A stretch of 42,477 bases of DNA, from positions 1 through 42,477 of the forward strand of contig JAGLEW010000021.1 in the NCBI GenBank assembly GCA_023144875.1, given 5' to 3'. Below, piece after piece: positions 1 to 8,664 of the stretch; within the stretch, counting starts at the first letter, position 1, and each line of letters starts with the position of its first letter. The DNA comes from Methylococcales bacterium (lineage in GTDB: Bacteria; Pseudomonadota; Gammaproteobacteria; Methylococcales; Methylomonadaceae). The translations under genes were made by a program, and so were the position numbers. Below the pieces are notes generated by a model. That model worked only from the letters and a program-made list of their open reading frames with translations. It did not search any database and was not told where the DNA came from.

Positions 1-17
1 CAATTGCCCTTTCATAG

Positions 18-45
18 AAAACGCCCCATAGTAATGGAGCGTTTT
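18..45. terminator. Bidirectional terminator after hflC
   Basis: A 12-base inverted repeat, AAAACGCCCCAT, a 4-base loop and ATGGAGCGTTTT, with one mismatch that can be a G-U pair. The stem has a GC core flanked by A and T runs, so it can act on both strands. It lies 30 bases past the hflC stop, where the hfq-hflX-hflK-hflC transcript should end. Confidence 0.75.
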
Positions 46-75
46 AATTGTGATTATATCGTTTCTAAAAATTAT

Positions 76-933
76 TTAACGTGGTTTTTTAAAATATTTA
101 AAGAAGTCCGAATTAGGTTCTATCACAATCATGTCATCTTTATTTGAAAAGGTTTTTTTATACGCATTTAAACTACGATAAAAACTGAAAAATTCAGTAT
201 CTAAACCATAAGAGTTTGCATAAATTTCTGCTGCTTTTCCATCGCCTTCTCCACGTAATTTTTCAGCATCTCGAAAAGCATTCGCTAAAGTAACCGTTGT
301 TTGTCGATCAGCCTTTGCACGAATACGTTCGGATTCTTCAGAACCTTGCGATCTAAAGTCACGCGCGACTCGTTCACGCTCCGCTTCCATTCGGCGGTAA
401 ACAGAACTACTTACTTCACTTGGAAGGTCAATTCGTTTTACTTGAACATCTACAATTTCTAAGCCTAAACTTGCGGCAATTTTTTTAGAGCTTGCAATCA
501 AAATTTTACGAATTGCACCACGATCTGTTGAGACTAATTGTTTAATATTACGCTTACTAAATTCTGCTCGATAGGCATCTTTAATAATTTGATCAAGACG
601 TAAATTCGCTTGGTTCACATTCCCTGAAACAACGGTATAAAATTTCTTAACGTCGCCTATACGCCATTTAACAAAAGAATCAACAATAACATTTTTCTTT
701 TCTGAGGTTAAAAAACGCTCAGGTTTTGAATCCATTGTTTGAATTCTACTATCAAATTTTTTGATGTTATTAATCAAAGGTATTTTGAAATATAAACCCG
801 GCTTGTAATCATATTTAACTATCCGCCCAACTTTAAATTTAATCGCTTTTTCGGTTTCTGAAACGGTAAAAACACAGCTTGTTGCCACAAAAAACAAAAC
901 AGAACACAGGACTAAAAGTTTATTAATCGTCAT
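76..933 (-). CDS. hflC: HflC, SPFH/band 7 membrane protein regulating FtsH
   Basis: HflC (285 aa) pairs with HflK in a membrane complex that encloses and regulates the FtsH protease; this role is known from the family. An N-terminal hydrophobic segment (about residues 5-22) is followed by the band 7 domain, with the typical VSETEKAIKFKVGRIV start and the ERERVARDFRSQGSEE stretch leading into a charged helical region. It is somewhat shorter than the E. coli protein (about 330 aa). The ATG overlaps the hflK stop as TAATG, indicating translational coupling. It is the last gene of the operon, followed by a terminator. Confidence 0.95.
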   Translation of the reverse strand: MTINKLLVLCSVLFFVATSCVFTVSETEKAIKFKVGRIVKYDYKPGLYFKIPLINNIKKFDSRIQTMDSKPERFLTSEKKNVIVDSFVKWRIGDVKKFYTVVSGNVNQANLRLDQIIKDAYRAEFSKRNIKQLVSTDRGAIRKILIASSKKIAASLGLEIVDVQVKRIDLPSEVSSSVYRRMEAERERVARDFRSQGSEESERIRAKADRQTTVTLANAFRDAEKLRGEGDGKAAEIYANSYGLDTEFFSFYRSLNAYKKTFSNKDDMIVIEPNSDFFKYFKKPR

Positions 934-2126
934 TATCGTCCCCTTTCTGTACGAGTTCGAGCGGAAGCTCTCGGTGGTGCTGCAATATTTTTACTGGTCT
1001 CGGTAGCTTTAATTTCAGTTACCACAGATTCAGATGCTACAGGTGTTGCCGATGATTGCGCTATTTTATCTAAAGGTAAATAAAGTAAATTATTACTACC
1101 TTTCACATCCACCATCACTGTTTTAGTATTTTCTAAAACAGATTCCATCGCTTCTAGATATAAACGTTGTCGAGTCACTTCAGGGGCTTTTCGGTATTCA
1201 GCTAATAATTTTAGAAAACGACTCACTTCACCAGTTGATTTTGCAATCACTTTTTCTTTATAAGCTTCGGCTTCTTCAATTTTTCGAGCGCCTGCACCCC
1301 GTGCTTTTGGAATCACATCGTTAGCATATGCTTCGGCTTCATTAATCAATCGTTGTTGATCTTCACGAGCTTTAATCGCATCTTCAAAAGCGCCTTGCAC
1401 TTGTTCGGGTGGTTGAGCATCTTGTAAATTCACACTGGTAATTTGAACACCTACTTTATAGTTATCCATCACCATTTGAATTTCTTTTTTAATTTTAGCA
1501 ACAATATCACCACGCCCTTCGGTGAGGACATAATCCATGTTACTGCTTCCAATCACACCACGTTCTGCACTTTCGGTCACTTGTTTTAACGTTGCTTCAG
1601 GATTAGCAACACTGAATAAAAATTCTTTTGCATCTTTTACTTGATATTGCACTGCCAGCCGAACATCAATAATATTTTCATCTTTTGTGAGCATCAAGGC
1701 TTCTTTAGGAACAGAACCCACGCCTCGGCTTCCTGCTGATCGGTAGCCTACTTCAATATAACGTTGTTGTTTTACATTCACTAATTGAACATCTTCAATC
1801 GGGTAAGGAATATGCCAACTTAAACCCGCTTCCGTTGGTGGACCAATATATCGCCCAAAACGAGTTTCAACACCATGATTTCCCTCTGTAACTACATAAA
1901 ATCCACTTAAGCACCAAAGAAATAAAGCGCCCAATAGGAGAAAACCTATGTTAAACGAAAATCCTGACGAATCATCGTCATTTTCTGAGTTATTCCCTCC
2001 ACCAAAAATACGCCCTATGCGTTTTTGTATAGAACGAATGGCTTCCTCCAAATCAGGTGGACCTTGAGGGTCTTTACGACCACTCCAAGGATCTTTATCG
2101 TCTCCACTGGGTTCGTTCCAGGACAT
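933..2126 (-). CDS. hflK: HflK, SPFH/band 7 membrane protein regulating FtsH
   Basis: HflK (397 aa) is the larger partner of HflC in the FtsH-associated complex. The N-terminus is Gly/Pro/Asp-rich (MSWNEPSGDDKDPW), as is usual for HflK. One membrane helix (about residues 56-78, FNIGFLLLGALFLWCLSGFYVV) precedes the band 7 domain, with EGNHGVETRFGRY at its start. A long charged helix rich in E, A and K follows, then a low-complexity Ser/Thr/Arg tail. A GGAG ribosome binding site lies 8 bases before the ATG. A gap of 113 bases separates it from hflX, so it may have an extra promoter. Confidence 0.96.
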   Translation of the reverse strand: MSWNEPSGDDKDPWSGRKDPQGPPDLEEAIRSIQKRIGRIFGGGNNSENDDDSSGFSFNIGFLLLGALFLWCLSGFYVVTEGNHGVETRFGRYIGPPTEAGLSWHIPYPIEDVQLVNVKQQRYIEVGYRSAGSRGVGSVPKEALMLTKDENIIDVRLAVQYQVKDAKEFLFSVANPEATLKQVTESAERGVIGSSNMDYVLTEGRGDIVAKIKKEIQMVMDNYKVGVQITSVNLQDAQPPEQVQGAFEDAIKAREDQQRLINEAEAYANDVIPKARGAGARKIEEAEAYKEKVIAKSTGEVSRFLKLLAEYRKAPEVTRQRLYLEAMESVLENTKTVMVDVKGSNNLLYLPLDKIAQSSATPVASESVVTEIKATETSKNIAAPPRASARTRTERGR

Positions 2127-2173
2127 ACAAATGCTCCAAATCAGGTTGTTTTAAAAATTAAATTGCAAACTTA

Positions 2174-2198
2174 ATAGATATTCTATCGACAATGATAG
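2174..2198. repeat. Overlapping short inverted repeats in the hflX-hflK gap
   Basis: ATAGA-TAT-TCTAT (2174-2186) overlaps CTATC-N6-GATAG (2183-2198), so two alternative 5-bp hairpins share one arm. The only gap of note inside the hfq-hflC operon contains them. They could be an operator or an mRNA structure, but the stems are short and A/T-rich, and chance is quite possible. Confidence 0.25.
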
Positions 2199-2239
2199 TT
2201 TTTATTTTTTTATTCAAAATCATACGAGGGTAAATATTT

Positions 2240-3505
2240 TTATTCAACTTCTTCAAACTCAACCGCCTTTAAAAGCCCTAAATATTTTTTATCAATTTCA
2301 AGGGTTAGATTCCATCCGCCATAATCGTCACATTTTTCCTCTATAATTTTAGAAAAATCAAATAATTTTGCTCTTACATTATTTTGACGAGAAGACAAAT
2401 AACATTTAAGTTTTATCTTATTCAGCATAAATATTTCAATTAATGCCTGATTAAGCAATTCAAGCCCATCCCCTGTTTGCGCGGACAACCAAACACGAAT
2501 AGGCTTATGTGCATCATCATAATCAATATGAGGGGCAATATTATCAAGTAAATCAATTTTATTAAACACTTGTAATTGCCTGATCTGACCTGCGTCAATT
2601 TCTTCCAATACACCATTCACTTGAGAGATTGTCTCATCTCGATCATCCGCATTCGCATCAACAATATGTAATAATAATGAGGCTTCACTGGCTTCTTGTA
2701 ATGTTGAGCGAAAAGCTGAGACTAATTCATGCGGCAAATGGCGAATAAAACCAACTGTATCGGCTAAAATGATGTCCGAACCTTTCCCTATTTCACAATG
2801 CCGTAACGTGGGGTCTAATGTTGCAAATAACTGATCTGCCGTATAAATATTGGCGCCTGTCAGTTTATTAAATAACGTTGACTTACCCGCATTAGTGTAT
2901 CCCACCAATGAAACTGATGGTATTTCTGTTTTTTTACGCTGAACCCGACCTTGATGACGTTGTTTGGCAACTTTTTGTAAGCGTTTTTGAATTAACTTAA
3001 TTCGCATTCCTAACAAACGCCTATCCGTTTCTAGCTGTGTTTCTCCAGGCCCTCTTAAGCCAATGCCCCCTTTTTGGCGCTCCAAATGTGTCCAGCCACG
3101 CACAAGTCGCGTTGATAAATGCTGTAACTGAGCAAGCTCTACTTGCAACTTCCCCTCAAAGGTTTGCGCTCTCTGGGCAAAAATATCCAGAATTAAACCA
3201 TTTCGGTCCACCACCAGGACTTCCAGTGTTTCTTCAAGATTTCGTTCTTGACTGGGTGATAAAGGATGGTTAAAGAGTACAATATTGGCTTCATAACTTT
3301 CTATAGCGGCTTTTAACTCTTCAACTTTACCTTTACCAACAAAATATCGAGGATCTGGAGATTTTCGACTTCCCGTAATAACATGCATCGGATCTGCCCC
3401 TGCCGATCGAGCCAATTCTTTTAATTCTGATAAATCTTCTTGACCCTTATATAAAGTCAAGTGAACTAAAATAGCCCGCTCCCCTGTTTCAGGACGATCA
3501 AACAA
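2240..3505 (-). CDS. hflX: GTPase HflX, ribosome-associated
   Basis: HflX (421 aa) is a GTPase that splits stalled or stressed ribosomes; function from the family. The N-terminal nucleotide-binding domain (about 1-190) has the TGSRKSPDPRYFVGKGK and GIGLRGPGETQLETDRR blocks. The G domain has G1 GYTNAGKST (residues 202-210), G3 DTVGF and G4 NKID. The reading frame begins with TTG (3503-3505), giving MFDRPETGER, which aligns with the known MFDR start of HflX. An AAGGA ribosome binding site lies 8 bases upstream, so a TTG start is the best call. It lies 11 bases after hfq. Confidence 0.96.
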   Translation of the reverse strand: MFDRPETGERAILVHLTLYKGQEDLSELKELARSAGADPMHVITGSRKSPDPRYFVGKGKVEELKAAIESYEANIVLFNHPLSPSQERNLEETLEVLVVDRNGLILDIFAQRAQTFEGKLQVELAQLQHLSTRLVRGWTHLERQKGGIGLRGPGETQLETDRRLLGMRIKLIQKRLQKVAKQRHQGRVQRKKTEIPSVSLVGYTNAGKSTLFNKLTGANIYTADQLFATLDPTLRHCEIGKGSDIILADTVGFIRHLPHELVSAFRSTLQEASEASLLLHIVDANADDRDETISQVNGVLEEIDAGQIRQLQVFNKIDLLDNIAPHIDYDDAHKPIRVWLSAQTGDGLELLNQALIEIFMLNKIKLKCYLSSRQNNVRAKLFDFSKIIEEKCDDYGGWNLTLEIDKKYLGLLKAVEFEEVE

Positions 3506-3513
3506 TCGAATAT

Positions 3514-3518
3514 TCCTT
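3514..3518 (-). promoter_or_regulatory. Ribosome binding site deciding the TTG start of hflX
   Basis: AAGGA on the minus strand, overlapping the hfq stop codon and about 8 bases before the TTG start codon. It supports a non-ATG start and couples hflX translation to hfq. Confidence 0.6.
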
Positions 3519-3762
3519 ATTCAGTATCATCAGTTGACTCATTATCACGACGCATTCTAACCGCTTTCCCTGGTACGATTGTCGAAATAGCATGTTTATA
3601 AACCATTTGACTGACTGTATTTTTTAGCATAATGACATACTGATCGAAAGAATCAATTTTACCTTGCAACTTAATTCCATTCACTAAAAAAATGGAAACA
3701 GGAACATGTTCTTTTCGAAGCATATTTAAAAAAGTATCCTGTAAATTCTGAGTTTTTGACAT
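3517..3762 (-). CDS. hfq: RNA chaperone Hfq
   Basis: Hfq (81 aa) is a hexameric Sm-like protein that pairs small RNAs with mRNAs. The Sm1 region (QDTFLNMLRKEHVPVSIFL) and the Sm2 motif YKHAISTIVP are both present. The C-terminal tail after the core is short and acidic (RRDNESTDDTE), so the long disordered tail of E. coli Hfq is missing. A GGGA ribosome binding site precedes the ATG. Upstream, an AT-rich segment holds a TATAAT-like box on this strand (3789-3794), but no good -35 was found. It is first gene of the hfq-hflX-hflK-hflC operon; miaA, often just upstream, is absent here. Confidence 0.97.
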   Translation of the reverse strand: MSKTQNLQDTFLNMLRKEHVPVSIFLVNGIKLQGKIDSFDQYVIMLKNTVSQMVYKHAISTIVPGKAVRMRRDNESTDDTE

Positions 3763-3788
3763 CCAAGCTTCCCTATATCTTGATATTA

Positions 3789-3794
3789 ATTATA
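3789..3794 (-). promoter_or_regulatory. Possible -10 box for hfq
   Basis: TATAAT on the minus strand, about 27 bases before the hfq ATG. A TATAAT also reads on the plus strand two bases away because the site is near-palindromic. No convincing -35 lies 16-18 bases upstream, so this is only a candidate. Confidence 0.3.
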
Positions 3795-3932
3795 ATTAAA
3801 TGATTGCTGGTTAGATCTAATAATACATTTTGGATTAATTGGGACAATATTAAAATTTACAAGTTCAATCTCAATATTATTCTAACAACAACGGTATTAA
3901 CCATAAAACTATGGTAAATTTAAATTATTTTT

Positions 3933-4379
3933 ATGTTACTTATGAATACTTTTAAAACGGCAAAGAGCTACCAGTTACAAATTCTTGAGAAACATCAACA
4001 AAAAATAAAACAACACTTATCGCTGTTAAATATAATCAAAAAATCGGTCACAAAACCACTAAGCGATCATATTTTACATGGTGCAATTTTAAATACTAGT
4101 TTAGTTATTTACACCAATTCAGCGCTTTGGGCGTCTCAGCTACACTTTTATCAGTCTGCTATACTAAAAAACTTAAGCCTCAATGGTTTTACCACGCTCA
4201 AATCATTGCATATTAAAATAATATCGTCTGAAGTTTCACCAAAAAGTAAAGTATCGCTTGAGCGCCCATCGGAAAAAAATATTGCGTTAGTTCGTCATTG
4301 TAGCGATTCTATGCAGGATGAAAAACTAAAAAAGGCATTACTTAAGTTAAGTAAAACCTTATCAAATAAAAGCAACTAG
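3933..4379 (+). CDS. dciA: DciA-like DUF721 protein, predicted loader of the replicative helicase
   Basis: A 148-aa DUF721 protein. The family member DciA loads the replicative helicase DnaB in bacteria without DnaC-type loaders. The conserved KH-like part is visible around VIYTNSALWASQLHFYQSAIL (residues 58-78). The C-terminal part is basic and probably flexible. DciA next to lpxC is also the arrangement in Pseudomonas, which supports the call. Two in-frame ATGs exist, at 3933 and 3942; neither has a clear ribosome binding site. It converges on lpxC, and the two stop codons share the CTAG at 4376-4379. Confidence 0.8.
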   Translation: MLLMNTFKTAKSYQLQILEKHQQKIKQHLSLLNIIKKSVTKPLSDHILHGAILNTSLVIYTNSALWASQLHFYQSAILKNLSLNGFTTLKSLHIKIISSEVSPKSKVSLERPSEKNIALVRHCSDSMQDEKLKKALLKLSKTLSNKSN

Positions 4380-5290
4380 GCAGCTAAATCTTGAGGTTGT
4401 CTAAAAAAACTAGGGGCTTCGCTTTCATTTTCAAATGTGACGATTTCCCATGCGCTCTCATTCGCTAATAAGGCGCGTAACAATTTATTATTTAAGGCGT
4501 GGCCTGATTTATAACCTCTGAACTCGCCAATTAAACTATAGCCTAATAAATATAAATCCCCAATAGCATCAAGAATCTTATGCTTTACAAATTCATCTGC
4601 ATAGCGCAAGCCATCTTCATTCAGAACTTTGTCATCATCAATAATAATGGCATTATCCAAACTTCCACCTAACGCTAAATTATTTTTCCTTAAGAATTCT
4701 ATATCTTTCATAAAGCCAAACGTTCTTGCACGACTTACTTCTTTAACAAACGAGGTTAATGAAAAATCCATGGTAGCTGTTTTTAAATGCTCCGCAAAAG
4801 CAGGGTGTTCAAAATCAATCGTGAACGTTACTTTAAACCCATTAAAAGGAACAAATTCTGCCCATTTATCCCCTTCTTCAACGCGAATAGTTTCTTTTAT
4901 ACGTAGATATTTTTTAGGGGAATTTTGCTCAACCACTCCAGCCGATTGAATTAAAAAGACAAAAGGACCCGCACTACCATCCATAATGGGTACTTCAGCA
5001 GAACTTACATCAATAATTGCGTTATCAATCCCTAATCCCGCAAGGGCGGATAATAAATGCTCTATAGTTGATATTTTTATATTTCCTTGCACTAACGTGG
5101 TTGAAAGCATGGTTTCACCCACATTTTCAGGGGTTGCTTGAATGGTAACGGGTTGATCTAAGTCAGTTCGACGAAAACGAATTCCAGTACCAACCTCAGC
5201 GGGATGTAAGGTTAAATAAACTTTATCCCCTGTATGTAAACCAACTCCTGTTGCTCGAATGGTATTTTTTAATGTTTGTTGTCTAATCAT
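4376..5290 (-). CDS. lpxC: UDP-3-O-acyl-N-acetylglucosamine deacetylase LpxC
   Basis: LpxC (304 aa) is the zinc deacetylase for the committed step of lipid A synthesis, in the cytoplasm. Zinc-ligand and catalytic motifs are present: TIEHLLSAL with the first His, HKILDAIGDLYLLG with the second His and the Asp, and the late catalytic His in SGHALNNKLLRAL. The glycine- and methionine-containing VPIMDGSAGPF block is also intact. Length is normal for the family. It is the last gene of the dcw cluster, 44 bases after ftsZ. Its stop overlaps the dciA stop of the opposite strand, so no terminator stands between the two. Confidence 0.97.
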   Translation of the reverse strand: MIRQQTLKNTIRATGVGLHTGDKVYLTLHPAEVGTGIRFRRTDLDQPVTIQATPENVGETMLSTTLVQGNIKISTIEHLLSALAGLGIDNAIIDVSSAEVPIMDGSAGPFVFLIQSAGVVEQNSPKKYLRIKETIRVEEGDKWAEFVPFNGFKVTFTIDFEHPAFAEHLKTATMDFSLTSFVKEVSRARTFGFMKDIEFLRKNNLALGGSLDNAIIIDDDKVLNEDGLRYADEFVKHKILDAIGDLYLLGYSLIGEFRGYKSGHALNNKLLRALLANESAWEIVTFENESEAPSFFRQPQDLAA

Positions 5291-5334
5291 AAATTACTGC
5301 AAAAAACGCTGAATCTTATCATATTATATTATAT

Positions 5335-6510
5335 TTAATCAGCCTGTCTTCGTAAAAAAGCAGGAATATCTAAATAATCCAAATCCATATCGCCTTCTTT
5401 ATGAGGCTGAACCCCATAGCGAGTTTCTTTTGTTTCAGACTTATTATTACGAATAATAGTCGGCTTATCTAAAACATCATAACTTACATCACCAACAGCA
5501 GCTTTTTGTACTAATTTTACTGGGGGACTAATAGCCGCTTGTTGTTGAGCTATCGCTTCGCCCATACCTGTTGCCACAACTGTCACCTTAATTTCATCAC
5601 CCATATCGGGATTAATAGCGGTTCCAATTTTCATATCAGCATCATCTGATGCAAATGAATGCATGATATTACCCACTTCATTAAATTCCGTTAAATCCAT
5701 ATCAGATGCTGTAATATTTACCAAAATACCACGCGCTCCTTGAAGGCTAATATCTTCCAGTAATGGACACGCAATGGCTTTTTCAGCCGCTTCTCGCGCA
5801 CGGTTTTCACCTGTTGCAGACCCTGAACCCATAATAGCGGTTCCCATGTTAGACATGACTGTTTCAACGTCTGCAAAATCTACATTAATAAGCCCTGGAT
5901 TGGTAATGAGTTCAGTAATCCCTTGTACCGCATCTAACAGGACATCATTGGCAGCTTTAAAGGCATTCACCAACGAAAGGTTGTTGCCCAACACGGGTAA
6001 CAATTTTTGATTTGGAATAATAATTAAAGAATCAACATTTTGCTCTAAAACTTTAATTCCTTCTTCTGCGACCAAAACTTTCTTTTTACCTTCAAACTCA
6101 AATGGTTTTGTAACAACAGCCACGGTTAAAACACCCAGCTCTTTTGCGATACGGGCAATCACTGCAATAGCACCTGTCCCTGTTCCACCACCCATTCCAG
6201 CGGTTAAAAAGACCATATCAGCCCCTTCAATAACTTCTTTAATACGTTCTGCATTTTCTTCAGCGGCTAATTTACCCACTTCAGGGCGTGTTCCTGCGCC
6301 TAAACCCTTAGTGAGTTCTATTCCGATTTGAACCACAGTATCGACACTTAAACGCCTTAAGGCTTGCGCATCGGTATTAGCACAAATAAATTGCACGCCA
6401 TCAATAGAACTATCCACCATATGGTTAACCGCATTACCACCGCCGCCACCAATACCAATAACCTTGATGATAGCGTTTTCATTGCTTGCATCGACTAATT
6501 CGTATTTCAT
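5335..6510 (-). CDS. ftsZ: Cell division GTPase FtsZ
   Basis: FtsZ (391 aa) polymerises into the Z-ring at mid-cell. The tubulin signature GGGTGTG is at residues 107-113. The N-terminal nucleotide-binding glycines (GIGGGGGNAVN) and the NVDFADVETVMSNMGTA block of the T7 synergy loop are intact. The C-terminal peptide DYLDIPAFLRRQ, which binds FtsA and ZipA, is present. An AGGGGA ribosome binding site lies close to the ATG. It lies 34 bases after ftsA, the standard order. Confidence 0.99.
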   Translation of the reverse strand: MKYELVDASNENAIIKVIGIGGGGGNAVNHMVDSSIDGVQFICANTDAQALRRLSVDTVVQIGIELTKGLGAGTRPEVGKLAAEENAERIKEVIEGADMVFLTAGMGGGTGTGAIAVIARIAKELGVLTVAVVTKPFEFEGKKKVLVAEEGIKVLEQNVDSLIIIPNQKLLPVLGNNLSLVNAFKAANDVLLDAVQGITELITNPGLINVDFADVETVMSNMGTAIMGSGSATGENRAREAAEKAIACPLLEDISLQGARGILVNITASDMDLTEFNEVGNIMHSFASDDADMKIGTAINPDMGDEIKVTVVATGMGEAIAQQQAAISPPVKLVQKAAVGDVSYDVLDKPTIIRNNKSETKETRYGVQPHKEGDMDLDYLDIPAFLRRQAD

Positions 6511-6544
6511 TTTATCATCCCCTAAATAAAGCGTTGTATAATGT

Positions 6545-7771
6545 TTAAAAGTTACCCTGAAACCAATTTTTAATCATGGATAGCAATCCAGAAGTCTCTT
6601 CTTCTGTTTTATCAAAACCACCATCATGCTCCCTACCATAAAGGAGCAAACCAACACCTGTTGAATAAATTGGGTTTTGTACAACATCCGTTAATCCTGA
6701 AACATGCTGTGGCATACCAATACGAACAGGAATACGAAAAATAGACTCAGCCAATTGTGCCAAGCCTTTAACTTTCGAGCTTCCACCTGTAAAAACAACA
6801 CCTGCCGTAATTAAATCCTCATAGCCACTGCGTCTTAATTCTGCCTGAACTAATAACATAAGCTCTTCATAACGAGGCTCAACAACTTCAGATAAGTTTT
6901 TAGTTGAAATATTACGAGGAGAACGCTCACCGATACTTGGGACTTCAATTAATTCTTCATCATTTGTGAGTGTAGTTAACGCACATGCATATTGACATTT
7001 TATTTGCTCAGCATTTTTAGTGGGTGTTCGTAATGCGACCGCAATATCATTGGTGACTTGGTCTCCAGCAATAGGAATAACAGCGGTATGTTTAATAGCA
7101 CCGTCTGCAAAAATAGCAATATCGGTTGTTCCCCCTCCAATATCACACAATAACACACCTAATTCTTTTTCATCGTCCGTTAATACGGAAGTACAAGAGG
7201 CCAGTTGCTCTAAAACAATATCATCAACATTTAATCCACAACGATGAATACATTTGACAATGTTTTGAGCCGCGCTTTCACTGCCCGTCACCATGTGAAC
7301 CTTCGCTTCTAAACGAATACCAGACATTCCAATGGGTTCTTTAATACCATCTTGTTGATCGATAACAAATTCTTGTGGCAAAATATGCAGAATTTTTTGA
7401 TCAGCAGGAATTGCTACTGCACGTGCAGAATCAATCACACGATCAATATCATGTTGCTTAACTTCCTTATCTCGAATAGCCACAATACCATGCGAATTAA
7501 GGCTTTTAATATGGTTCCCCGCAATCCCTGCATAAACAGATTCTATTTGACAACCTGCCATCAATTCAGCTTCTTCAACCGCCCGCTGTATAGAATGAAC
7601 GGTAGACTCAAGATTCACCACCACCCCTTTTTTTAAGCCTCGTGAGGGAGCGGTTCCTATACCAATAATTTCTAAATCATCTTCCAGATCGTATTCACCT
7701 ACAATCGCTGCGACTTTCGACGTTCCTATATCCAACCCTACAACGATACTTCTTTCTGTTTTTTTTGCCAT
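6545..7771 (-). CDS. ftsA: Cell division protein FtsA
   Basis: FtsA (408 aa) is the actin-like protein that tethers FtsZ to the membrane. It has the actin-fold phosphate-binding motif VGLDIGTSKVAAIVGE near the N-terminus, the second ATPase motif CDIGGGTTDIAIF, and the TGGSSKVKG adenosine motif near the C-terminus. The final residues (SMIKNWFQGNF) form the amphipathic membrane-targeting helix. A 156-base gap separates it from ftsQ, the largest inside the dcw cluster, and contains a promoter-like sequence. Confidence 0.98.
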   Translation of the reverse strand: MAKKTERSIVVGLDIGTSKVAAIVGEYDLEDDLEIIGIGTAPSRGLKKGVVVNLESTVHSIQRAVEEAELMAGCQIESVYAGIAGNHIKSLNSHGIVAIRDKEVKQHDIDRVIDSARAVAIPADQKILHILPQEFVIDQQDGIKEPIGMSGIRLEAKVHMVTGSESAAQNIVKCIHRCGLNVDDIVLEQLASCTSVLTDDEKELGVLLCDIGGGTTDIAIFADGAIKHTAVIPIAGDQVTNDIAVALRTPTKNAEQIKCQYACALTTLTNDEELIEVPSIGERSPRNISTKNLSEVVEPRYEELMLLVQAELRRSGYEDLITAGVVFTGGSSKVKGLAQLAESIFRIPVRIGMPQHVSGLTDVVQNPIYSTGVGLLLYGREHDGGFDKTEEETSGLLSMIKNWFQGNF

Positions 7772-7849
7772 TCTACGTACTCAATTTAAGACATTAATTC
7801 TTGTTTTACTCATACTATTAATTTACCGCTTAATTTTTTTGAACATAGG

Positions 7850-7878
7850 ATAATATAGCATTCTGTTTAAATTCTAAA
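7850..7878 (-). promoter_or_regulatory. Candidate internal promoter for ftsA-ftsZ-lpxC
   Basis: On the minus strand TTTAGA (7873-7878), a spacer of exactly 17 bases and TATTAT (7850-7855), in the ftsQ-ftsA gap and about 80 bases before the ftsA start. Extra promoters for ftsA and ftsZ are common in dcw clusters. This is a sequence match only. Confidence 0.45.
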
Positions 7879-7927
7879 GCTTAGCGCTTAATTTAATAAA
7901 TTTAGGCCCCTTTTTGAAAGGGTCGCT

Positions 7928-8620
7928 TTATTTCCACGTTACGGCATAGCCGTTAGCGTACCTCAAATCTACTTTTGCAATAGCACTTTTACGTTTTTTC
8001 TTTAATTTAGGCAAACTGGTTAAAAAACGATTAAATTTTTCCAAAGGCTTCTTCTGCCCTAATTTTAAAACCATTCCATTATCAAGTTTAAGTGTCCATG
8101 CCCGACGTTTATCAACTTCAAATGCTTTCAAAGTCAAAGCATGCAGGCTTAATATTTTTTGTAAATGCTGCATAATCAACATTAATTTTTTTTCTAAACC
8201 CTCAGGACCAACTAAAAGGGGTAGTTGACTAAACTGTTCGACATTATCAGGCTTAAAAAGCTTACCGTGTTCATTGAGTAATTCGGTTTTTCCCCAACGT
8301 GCCATAGGATACTCTTCATAAATTTTAACCTCCAACGTATTAGGCCATACACGCTGAATATTAACTTCTGAAACCCATGACAAGTCTAACAATTCACCTC
8401 TTATTGTTGACATATCCGTATTTAAAAAGCCCATCATAACTTTTTGGAGTAACGCTTCTTTTACTTTTTCTTTAGAAACATGCTGATATGTCCCTTGTAT
8501 TTTAACATATTTAATGGGGAGTAAATCAGCCCCTTGCGCTTTTAACTCTTCCCAACCTGCCCAAATTATTGCAAATAAAAGCAGACTTAGCAGGAGATAT
8601 TTCCACGTCAAAAATTTCAT
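7928..8620 (-). CDS. ftsQ: Cell division protein FtsQ
   Basis: FtsQ (230 aa) is a bitopic inner membrane protein that joins FtsL and FtsB in the divisome. A short basic start is followed by one membrane helix (about residues 8-23, YLLLSLLLFAIIWAGW). The periplasmic POTRA domain starts with IKYVKIQGTYQHVSKEKV, and the beta domain contains WPNTLEVKIYEEYPMARWG, a conserved FtsQ block. A ddl-ftsQ-ftsA order supports the call. It lies 44 bases after ddl. Confidence 0.95.
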   Translation of the reverse strand: MKFLTWKYLLLSLLLFAIIWAGWEELKAQGADLLPIKYVKIQGTYQHVSKEKVKEALLQKVMMGFLNTDMSTIRGELLDLSWVSEVNIQRVWPNTLEVKIYEEYPMARWGKTELLNEHGKLFKPDNVEQFSQLPLLVGPEGLEKKLMLIMQHLQKILSLHALTLKAFEVDKRRAWTLKLDNGMVLKLGQKKPLEKFNRFLTSLPKLKKKRKSAIAKVDLRYANGYAVTWK

Positions 8621-8664
8621 TTTCTACTATTCACACTAAAAACCCACCACTTTGAAGTTCATTA

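Noticed and set aside
4629..4949. 106-residue open frame on the plus strand inside lpxC
   Set aside because: It lies wholly opposite well-conserved LpxC, with no recognisable protein features.
7905..7920. CCCTTT-TTG-AAAGGG hairpin just after ftsQ
   Set aside because: A six-pair stem with no T tract on the minus strand; it may attenuate but cannot be supported as a terminator.
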